Part shown: positions 58,426 to 64,000 of the stretch, one piece after another
How positions within the stretch are numbered: the first letter of the stretch is position 1
Layout of the letters: each line of letters begins with the position of its first letter
Source of the DNA: JADFXI01 sp963784135
GTDB taxonomy: Bacteria; Nitrospirota; Thermodesulfovibrionia; Thermodesulfovibrionales; Dissulfurispiraceae
Direction: 5' to 3'
Assembly: GCA_963784135.1 (NCBI GenBank)
Contig: CAWAQG010000004.1
Span: 372,001-436,000, forward strand
DNA length: 64,000 bases
Made by a program: the position numbers and the translations under genes
The notes under the pieces: model-generated
Databases searched by the model: none
Told to the model about the DNA's origin: nothing
What the model saw: the letters and a program-made list of their open reading frames with translations, nothing else

Positions 58426-60063
58426 CTACTGATACCACTCAGCACGATTTTTGGGCACATACCAGTGGATGAAATCGTAGTCGATGCCTATGGGGGCCTT
58501 TACCACGCCTTTAAAGCGTTTGTGAAGGACGGGAAGGGCGTCGGGAACATAGAGGAATGCATAGGGCTGTTCTTCGGCAAGTATCTCGTGGATCCTGTGG
58601 TATATAATTTTACGTTTTTCCAGAGAGAAGGTCTGCCTGCCTTCGAGCAGCAGCCGGTCAACCTCATCGTTCTTATAGGATATAAAATTGAATTCACCCT
58701 CTTTAGTTTTCGATGAATGCCAGATGTCGTAAATGTCCGGATCGCGTGAGAGTGCCCAGCCCATGATAACGGCCTCGAAGCGTTTCTTATCTATAAAATC
58801 ATGCAGCATTGCCTGCCATTCAAGCACTTTTATATGTATTTCGATGCCGACCCGTTTGAGTTGTTCTTTCAGTATCTGTGCGACTTTGATCCTCTCATCG
58901 TTCCCCTGGTTTACGAGAACAGTGAAGGAAAATGTTCTGCCGTCTTTCTCGAGCAGCCCTGAGGAATTCATCTTCCATCCCGCATCAGCAAGCAGTGCAA
59001 GCGCCTTTTCCGGGCTGTAGTCGTAATCTTTGACAGCCGGATTATAGGCCCATGATTCAGGGGGGAAAGGGCCGGTACAGGGAGTGCCGTATCCCAGGAG
59101 GACCCCGGCTATAATCTCTTTTTTGTTAATGGCGTGCGCTATTGCCTGCCTCACGCGCATATCGCTGAAAAGGGGATTAAGCAGATTGTATCCCAGGTAG
59201 GTGTATCCGAAAGATGGGTACCTGAATTTTTGGAAATATTTATTGAAGAAAGCTGAATTCGCCTGGAGCTTGTATTGAGGAGGGGTCAAACCCATAAAAT
59301 CAATGCCGCCGAATTTCAGTTCCAGGAACATTGTCGCGGTATCGGGGATTACGCGATAAATAACTCTGCCGATATTCGGTCTCCCCTCGAAATAGTTGTC
59401 GAAGGCATCGAGTACGATTTTTTGTCCGGTCACCCATTCGGTAAGCCTGTAGGGGCCGTTTCCGACCGGGTGCCTGTTGATTTCAGGGGATGAAAGGTCC
59501 TTCCCCTCAAGAAGATGCTTTGGCACTATACCCATGCCCCATGATTCAAGGGCAGGGGCGAAAGGTTCTTTGTAGGTGACCTGGACTGTATATTTATCGA
59601 GTGCCTTAATGCTCCTGACAGGCCCGTATATGCTGCTGTAAGGCGTGGGCACTTTGGGATCTGTGACTTTATTATAGGTAAAAACAACGTCATCAGCAGT
59701 GAGTTCAGCGCCATCCTGCCACCGGACGCCCTGATGAAGGTGAAAGGTAATCTGCAGACCATCGTGGCTTACTTCCCACGACCCGGCAAGATCGCCGGTC
59801 AGCCGTATGTTCTTGTCATATTTTACCAGACCGTGATATATAAGCCCGCTTATTTCTGCTGATGAGCTGTCGGAGGCAAGGAAAGGAAGCAGCCGTTTGG
59901 CATCAGCGAGTGATCCCATCGTAATAGTATTAGGGTGTTTGATATCAGGCTCGCGGGAACAACCGGGTAAGAACGTGAAAAGTAAAACGTGCATTGTAAA
60001 CAGCAAAGACAAAAAACGTGAAACGTGAATCGTGAATCCCCTTTTATTCTTTTTACGTCTCAC
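58426..60063 (-). CDS. Family-5 extracellular solute-binding lipoprotein (peptide/nickel type, 545 aa)
   Basis: Substrate-binding part of a DppA/OppA-like uptake system: ISGLIYHGLVKYDKNIRLTGDLAGSWEVS, LHQGVRWQDGAELTADDVVFTYNKV, NRHPVGNGPYRLTEW, MRVRQAIAHAINKKEII, YSPEKALALLADAGWK. No permease or ATPase of that type is adjacent, so it depends on genes elsewhere or is an orphan. The N-terminus looks like a lipoprotein signal (GTG start, RRKKNKR, a hydrophobic core and FLPGC). However, residues 10-33 are encoded by a heptamer repeat. The start codon GTG (60063) is also in repeat sequence, and no normal ribosome site is visible. Confidence 0.9.
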   Translation of the reverse strand: MRRKKNKRGFTIHVSRFLSLLFTMHVLLFTFLPGCSREPDIKHPNTITMGSLADAKRLLPFLASDSSSAEISGLIYHGLVKYDKNIRLTGDLAGSWEVSHDGLQITFHLHQGVRWQDGAELTADDVVFTYNKVTDPKVPTPYSSIYGPVRSIKALDKYTVQVTYKEPFAPALESWGMGIVPKHLLEGKDLSSPEINRHPVGNGPYRLTEWVTGQKIVLDAFDNYFEGRPNIGRVIYRVIPDTATMFLELKFGGIDFMGLTPPQYKLQANSAFFNKYFQKFRYPSFGYTYLGYNLLNPLFSDMRVRQAIAHAINKKEIIAGVLLGYGTPCTGPFPPESWAYNPAVKDYDYSPEKALALLADAGWKMNSSGLLEKDGRTFSFTVLVNQGNDERIKVAQILKEQLKRVGIEIHIKVLEWQAMLHDFIDKKRFEAVIMGWALSRDPDIYDIWHSSKTKEGEFNFISYKNDEVDRLLLEGRQTFSLEKRKIIYHRIHEILAEEQPYAFLYVPDALPVLHKRFKGVVKAPIGIDYDFIHWYVPKNRAEWYQ

Positions 60064-60098
60064 GATTCACGTCTCACGTCTCACGATTTACGTTTCAC
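59971..60098. repeat. Heptamer repeat, locus 5 (compound), overlapping two genes
   Basis: Left part 59971-60038 carries CGTGAAA/CGTGAAT units with an AT-rich break. Right part 60054-60098 is the inverted set with TCTCACG and TTCACGA units. The left part encodes the binding protein's signal peptide. The right part holds its GTG start and the secG stop (60095-60097). Confidence 0.88.
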
Positions 60099-60448
60099 TT
60101 GGCCGGCTGCTGCGGCACTGGCTGTTGGGGCACGGATTGCTGTTGCATTGGCTGCTGTGGCAGTTGTTGAGGAACAGCCCTGCTCTGTTGAGCGGCCGTG
60201 CCTTCCTTGATGACGGACGCGTGTCTATTCGCTACCATGGACAATATCAGGGATGTCAGCATAAATATAATCGCAGAAGCTGTTGTGAGTTTGGTAAGGA
60301 AAGTGGATGCCCCCCTGCTGCCAAAAATCGTCTGGCTTGAGCCTCCGAATGCAGCGCCCATTTCCGCGCCTTTGCCGCCCTGCACCAAGACTATGGAAAT
60401 CAAAAAAAGGCAGCAAATAACGTGGATGATTACTAACAATGTTGCCAT
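60095..60448 (-). CDS. secG: Protein-export membrane protein SecG (117 aa)
   Basis: Auxiliary subunit of the SecYEG channel. Two helices (LLVIIHVICCLFLISIVLVQ, residues 4-23; ASAIIFMLTSLILSMVANR, about 57-75) flank the conserved loop GKGAEMGAAFGGSSQTIFGSRGASTFLTKLT. The C-terminal 35 residues are Gln/Pro-rich (PQQPMQQQSVPQQP), longer than usual. The stop codon lies at the edge of the heptamer repeat. GGAGGG precedes the ATG. tpiA is upstream on the same strand, the common tpiA-secG pairing. Confidence 0.94.
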   Translation of the reverse strand: MATLLVIIHVICCLFLISIVLVQGGKGAEMGAAFGGSSQTIFGSRGASTFLTKLTTASAIIFMLTSLILSMVANRHASVIKEGTAAQQSRAVPQQLPQQPMQQQSVPQQPVPQQPAK

Positions 60449-60469
60449 AAAACCCTCCGTTTAAAATCA

Positions 60470-60534
60470 GGTTATAGGCTATGGGTCATAGGTTATAGGA
60501 AAAAAATTACCTATTGCCTATTGCCTATCGCCTG
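60470..60534. repeat. Heptamer repeat, locus 6 (hairpin) between tpiA and secG
   Basis: Left arm 60470-60499 (units GGTTATA, GGCTATG, GGTCATA) and right arm 60510-60534 (inverted CCTATTG, CCTATCG), with a loop of about 10 A/T bases. Directly adjoins the tpiA stop (60535-60537) and lies before the secG ribosome site. Confidence 0.9.
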
Positions 60535-61278
60535 TCATTTATTGAATTTCACAATTCTCGAGAAACTGTCGGCCTTCAGGCTTGCCCCGCCGACAAGGGC
60601 GCCGTCAACATCGGCACAGCTCATAAGGGCGTCAACGTTGTCAGCTGTCACGCTGCCGCCATAAAGAATTCTGATATCCTCTGCGGCCGCTCCATACAGG
60701 GCGGCGAGTCTTTCGCGTATGTAATGATGGGCATCCTGTGCCTGTTCCGTTGTTGCGGTCTTGCCGGTGCCTATCGCCCAAATCGGCTCATAGGCAACTA
60801 TAATGCCGGCTGAGGGAACGTCTTTCAGCCCTTCGCAGATTTCACGGTTTAAGACCTCGAATGCCTTCCCAGCCTCACGCTCCTCAAGGGACTCGCCGAT
60901 ACAAAATATGACCTTCAGCTCATGCTTTCTCGCGATCTTCGTCTTCCTGTTAATAATTTCATCGGTTTCTTTGAAGTGCTGGCGTCTTTCCGAATGGCCG
61001 ATAATAACATGGCTGCACCCGGCATCAGTAAGCATGGATGGAGCTATCTCTCCGGTATACGCCCCTTTCTCCTCATAGAACAGGTTCTGTGCGGCAAGGT
61101 GTATGGGACTGTTTGCCAGGAGTTCCGCAGCAGCGTAAATGGAGGTGAAAGGAGGCGCGATAACAATGTCTACGTTATTTGCATCCTTGACGAGCGGAAT
61201 GAATTCGTTCAGGAACGCCCTGGTTTCCGCAGCGGTCTTGTTCATCTTCCAGTTGGCAGCTATACATGGCTTACGCAT
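60535..61278 (-). CDS. tpiA: Triosephosphate isomerase (247 aa)
   Basis: Glycolytic/gluconeogenic interconversion of glyceraldehyde 3-phosphate and dihydroxyacetone phosphate. Catalytic residues: Lys in AANWKMNKT (K11-13 region), His in VIIGHSERRQHF (about 95) and Glu in IVAYEPIWAIGTGKTAT (about 166). The phosphate loop ILYGGSVTADNV and C-terminal DGALVGGASL are present. Length is normal. The gene is divergent from lysS; about 60 bases separate the tpiA start from the lysS promoter. Confidence 0.96.
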   Translation of the reverse strand: MRKPCIAANWKMNKTAAETRAFLNEFIPLVKDANNVDIVIAPPFTSIYAAAELLANSPIHLAAQNLFYEEKGAYTGEIAPSMLTDAGCSHVIIGHSERRQHFKETDEIINRKTKIARKHELKVIFCIGESLEEREAGKAFEVLNREICEGLKDVPSAGIIVAYEPIWAIGTGKTATTEQAQDAHHYIRERLAALYGAAAEDIRILYGGSVTADNVDALMSCADVDGALVGGASLKADSFSRIVKFNK

Positions 61279-61339
61279 CTATATACTCTAACGAATCAGG
61301 AACTACCTGTCAAGAGCAGCATAAAAAATGCTCGCCGAA

Positions 61340-61369
61340 TTGACTTGTCTTAATTCTGATGAGTATAAT
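61340..61369 (+). promoter_or_regulatory. Sigma-70 promoter of lysS
   Basis: TTGACT (61340-61345) and TATAAT (61364-61369), an 18-base spacer. The expected transcription start, 6-8 bases on, falls at about 61375-61377, only 2-4 bases before the lysS ATG at 61379. The message would be almost leaderless, with no room for a ribosome site. Confidence 0.75.
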
Positions 61370-61378
61370 TCAAATCTT

Positions 61379-62860
61379 ATGGACGAAATTAATGATCTGA
61401 CAGAACAGCGCCTTAAAAAGCTCAACGAATTGCGCTTGAGCGGCCCCGACCCCTATGATGGCAAATTCGATCCTGAAGCCCATGCAGAAGATTTGAAATC
61501 TGCACACCGTAATGACACAAAAGAGCATTTCGAAGCAGAGGCTGTCTACACTTCTGTCGCAGGCAGGTTAGTGGCAATGCGGGATTTCGGAAAGGCTTCG
61601 TTCGCCCATATCCAGGACTCTACAGGAAGGGTCCAGATATACCTGAAGAAAGATGTGCTCAACGAGCAGTATGCTCTTGTAAAAAAGCTTGATATCGGTG
61701 ATATAGTCGGAGTTTCGGGAAGGTTATTCAGGACCAAAACAGACGAACTTACGATTGAGGTGAAAAACATTGTCTTGCTGAGCAAGTCACTCAGGCCGCT
61801 TCCCGAGAAATGGCACGGGTTGAAGGACATAGAAATACGCTACCGTCAGCGCTACGTTGATCTCATCGTCAATCCTGAGGTAAAGGACATCTTTGCCGCG
61901 AGGAGCGCTACTATAAAGGCGATCAGGGACTTTCTCGAAGCAAAAGGCTTTATTGAGGTTGAAACGCCTATGATGCACCAGATACCCGGCGGCGCAACGG
62001 CACGGCCTTTCAGCACGCATCATAACGCTCTTGATATGGACCTCTATCTCAGGATCGCTCCAGAGCTTTACCTCAAGCGCCTGCTCGTGGGAGGCTATGA
62101 GAAAATTTTTGAGTTGAACAAGAATTTCAGGAATGAAGGCATATCGACAAGGCATAATCCCGAATTTACGATGCTGGAATTCTATATGGCATATAAGGAT
62201 TACAGGTATCTGATGTCCTTTACCGAGGAGTTTTTCTCTTTTGTGGCAAATAAGGCAGTGGGCGCTCTGAAAATCACTTGCGGAGATATGCTGATAGATT
62301 TGACGCCGCCCTGGCCGAGGGTCCCGATGCTCGACGCGCTCAAACAGAAAGGCGTGCCTGATGACGTCATTACAGACCCCGGGAAAGCAGTCGATTGGGC
62401 GCGGTCAAAGAAGCTTGATATTCCGAATGGCGCTTCTCACGCTAAAGTTATCGATGAGATTTTCAAGGAGTTTGTGGAACCTGAATTGATACAGCCTACC
62501 TTTATCACCGACTACCCTGTTGAACTCTCTCCGCTGGCCAAGAGGAAGACTGATAATCCCGGACTCGTGGAAAGGTTTGAGCTTTTCATTGCTGCCAGGG
62601 AGATTGCCAACGCCTTCTCTGAGTTGAACGATCCCATTGACCAGAAAGAGAGGTTTTTAAAACAGGTGCAGGCAAAGCGGGAAGGGGACGAAGAGGCCCA
62701 CTGGATGGACGAGGACTTTATACGGGCGCTGGAATACGGCATGCCTCCGGCTGCAGGCGAGGGGATAGGGATAGACAGGCTTGTAATGCTTCTTACCGGT
62801 TCCCAGTCCATAAGGGATGTTATTCTTTTCCCGCAGTTGAAACCTGAACAACAACAATAA
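61379..62860 (+). CDS. lysS: Lysyl-tRNA synthetase, class II (493 aa)
   Basis: Charges tRNA-Lys. The N-terminal anticodon-binding OB domain (VAGRLVAMRDFGKASFAHIQDSTGRVQIYLKKD) is followed by the class II core: motif 1 region KGFIEVETPMMHQIPGGATARPF, motif 2 FRNEGISTRHNPEFTMLEFYMAYKDY, and motif 3 GEGIGIDRLVMLLTGSQSIRDVI. The ATG at 61379 starts the family's N-terminus (MDEINDLTEQRLKKLNELR). An ATG at 61328 in the same frame lies upstream of the promoter boxes and is not usable from them. lolC/E follows after 7 bases. Confidence 0.96.
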   Translation: MDEINDLTEQRLKKLNELRLSGPDPYDGKFDPEAHAEDLKSAHRNDTKEHFEAEAVYTSVAGRLVAMRDFGKASFAHIQDSTGRVQIYLKKDVLNEQYALVKKLDIGDIVGVSGRLFRTKTDELTIEVKNIVLLSKSLRPLPEKWHGLKDIEIRYRQRYVDLIVNPEVKDIFAARSATIKAIRDFLEAKGFIEVETPMMHQIPGGATARPFSTHHNALDMDLYLRIAPELYLKRLLVGGYEKIFELNKNFRNEGISTRHNPEFTMLEFYMAYKDYRYLMSFTEEFFSFVANKAVGALKITCGDMLIDLTPPWPRVPMLDALKQKGVPDDVITDPGKAVDWARSKKLDIPNGASHAKVIDEIFKEFVEPELIQPTFITDYPVELSPLAKRKTDNPGLVERFELFIAAREIANAFSELNDPIDQKERFLKQVQAKREGDEEAHWMDEDFIRALEYGMPPAAGEGIGIDRLVMLLTGSQSIRDVILFPQLKPEQQQ

Positions 62861-62867
62861 GAACAGG

Positions 62868-64000
62868 ATGAACCTTCCTTATCCGCTCTTTATCGCCGTA
62901 CGGTACCTGAAATCCAAGAGACAAAACCGCGGAGTTTCTTTTAATACCATTATATCCATAAGCGGGGTTGCCGTGGGTGTTATGGCGCTCCTGGTTGTGT
63001 TGTCCGTCATGAGCGGCTTCCGTGAGGACCTCCAGAAAAAAATTCTGGGCGCCAATGCGCATGCCATAGTTGAGAGTTACCGCGGCCCCATAGATAATTA
63101 CGTCCCGCTTATCGCAAAACTCAGGCGCGTGCCGCACGTAGTCTCAGTCGCGCCTTTTGTCATCGGTCAGGTGATGGTAACGAGCGGCAACAGGGCCCAC
63201 GGCGTTTTTTTAAGAGGAATTGATACCGCTTCCGAATACGGTACAACAGATATTTTAAAACATATTGTCTCCGGCAGTGCAGAAGATATTGCGGGAAAAG
63301 AGGGGTCCCCCGGGATCATTATCGGCAGCGAACTATCGTCAATGCTTGGGGTGATGACAGGTGACAAGATCAATATCGTTTCCCCTGTGGGTGAGATGGG
63401 GCCGCTCGGAATGCTGCCTAAAGTAAAACAATTCAGGGTTGCCGCCATTTTTGAGATGGGCATGTTTGAGTATGATTCGAGCCTTGTCCTGACCGATATG
63501 AAGGATGCCCGGAATTTCTTCGGCCTTGGAGATTCCATCTCAGGCATCGAACTGCGTCTGGATGATGTTTACAAGGCCCCGGAAGTCCGCAAATCGGTGG
63601 ATGCAATGCTTGGGTTCCCTTACAATGTCAGGGACTGGATGCAGATGAACCGGAACCTGTTCTCGGCCTTGAACCTCGAGAAGTTTGCGATGTTTATCAT
63701 ATTGATCCTTATAGTGCTGGTCGCGTCGTTTAATATTGTCAGTACGCTCATGATGAGCGTGATGGAAAAGCAGAAGGAGATCGCCATACTGAAGACCATG
63801 GGGGCCACTCATCAGGGCATCATGGCGATATTCATGCTCCAGGGGCTGCTTATCGGTCTTGTCGGCACGCTGCTCGGCGTATCCGGAGGTTACATTCTCG
63901 GCAGGTTGCTTAATGATTACCAGCTGATAAAACTGCCGGCAGACGTGTACTATCTGAGCAAGCTTCCGGTTAAGATGAAGCTTGTAGATTTTCTCGTTGT
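62868..64000 (+). CDS. Lipoprotein-releasing system permease, LolC/E type, partial (first 377 codons)
   Basis: Runs off the right edge. ATG at 62868 with ACAGG upstream, 7 bases after lysS; the lysS-lolC/E order is common. N-terminus PLFIAVRYLKSKRQNRGVSFNTIISISGVAVGVMALLVVLSVMSGF is the family signature and first helix. A periplasmic domain follows (to about 265), then two FtsX-type helices (FIILILIVLVASFNIVSTLMM; LLIGLVGTLLGVSGGYILG) with VMEKQKEIAILKTMGAT between them. It extracts lipoproteins from the inner membrane and hands them to LolA, consistent with the several lipoproteins here. LolD would be expected next. Confidence 0.92.
   Translation, partial: MNLPYPLFIAVRYLKSKRQNRGVSFNTIISISGVAVGVMALLVVLSVMSGFREDLQKKILGANAHAIVESYRGPIDNYVPLIAKLRRVPHVVSVAPFVIGQVMVTSGNRAHGVFLRGIDTASEYGTTDILKHIVSGSAEDIAGKEGSPGIIIGSELSSMLGVMTGDKINIVSPVGEMGPLGMLPKVKQFRVAAIFEMGMFEYDSSLVLTDMKDARNFFGLGDSISGIELRLDDVYKAPEVRKSVDAMLGFPYNVRDWMQMNRNLFSALNLEKFAMFIILILIVLVASFNIVSTLMMSVMEKQKEIAILKTMGATHQGIMAIFMLQGLLIGLVGTLLGVSGGYILGRLLNDYQLIKLPADVYYLSKLPVKMKLVDFLV

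Noticed and set aside
1..64000. tRNA, rRNA, tmRNA, SRP RNA genes
   Set aside because: No cloverleaf signature with a T-loop GGTTCGA-type motif and no rRNA-like stretch was found on reading; a tRNAscan/Infernal run would settle it.

Overview
The window reads as a Gram-negative, probably anaerobic bacterium. Evidence for an outer membrane is a LolC/E-type lipoprotein-release permease, GmhA (heptose for LPS), a TraT-like lipoprotein and several other lipoproteins. Menaquinone is made by the futalosine route (MqnA). The gene mix (archease-RtcB, QueH, DUF3786, kinases with the HQWRQPLN histidine box, dispersed hairpin repeats) would suit Nitrospirota or Desulfobacterota. That placement is an inference; there is no rRNA or tRNA gene here to test it.

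Region 1 (1-9.6 kb) is accessory and decayed. It holds an RHH antitoxin cut by the window edge, a C-terminal scrap of a YhcG/DUF1016 nuclease, two overlapping genes of unknown function, an IS21-family element with an IS630-family element inserted inside it, a fibronectin-type secreted protein cut off by the IS21 end, a TraT lipoprotein, a lone receiver protein, a small Cys-rich ORF broken by an amber codon, a HigB-HigA toxin-antitoxin pair read as one ORF, and a shattered serine resolvase. Copies of a roughly 120 bp repeat lie among them.

Region 2 (9.6-38 kb) is core genome, mostly on the plus strand: ubiB, archease-rtcB (RNA repair), mqnA, yajC-secD-secF, recJ, panB, a degenerate receiver, nnr (NAD(P)HX repair), pgeF, a CBS protein, tsaE, a kinase/receiver pair, nadK, type-4 uracil-DNA glycosylase, a HIT protein, gmhA and ruvC, then ruvA-ruvB separated from ruvC by two signalling genes. 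Alanine dehydrogenase and a CHASE-PAS histidine kinase lie on the minus strand.

Region 3 (37.5-48 kb): queH, a DUF2905 protein, a SpoIID-like protein, queA, a SPOR protein, then the phoH - HD hydrolase - ybeY - dgkA block, in which dgkA is fused to a PAP2 phosphatase. An MFS exporter and a cyclic-nucleotide-binding protein follow. Region 4 (47-61 kb, minus strand): mtgA, typA, pilD, recG-nusA-rimP, an Ala-Pro-repeat lipoprotein, a DUF3786 protein, an ABC-2 exporter, a family-5 binding lipoprotein, secG and tpiA. The window ends with lysS, apparently almost leaderless, and the start of lolC/E.

The most distinctive signal is a set of hairpin-forming repeats built from 7-base units, found at seven or more places. 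Most lie just after stop codons. In at least two cases they have entered reading frames: they supply most of the signal peptide of the family-5 binding lipoprotein and 14 residues of the prepilin peptidase. A second signal is a 195 bp MITE-like element in two nearly identical inverted copies 37 kb apart.
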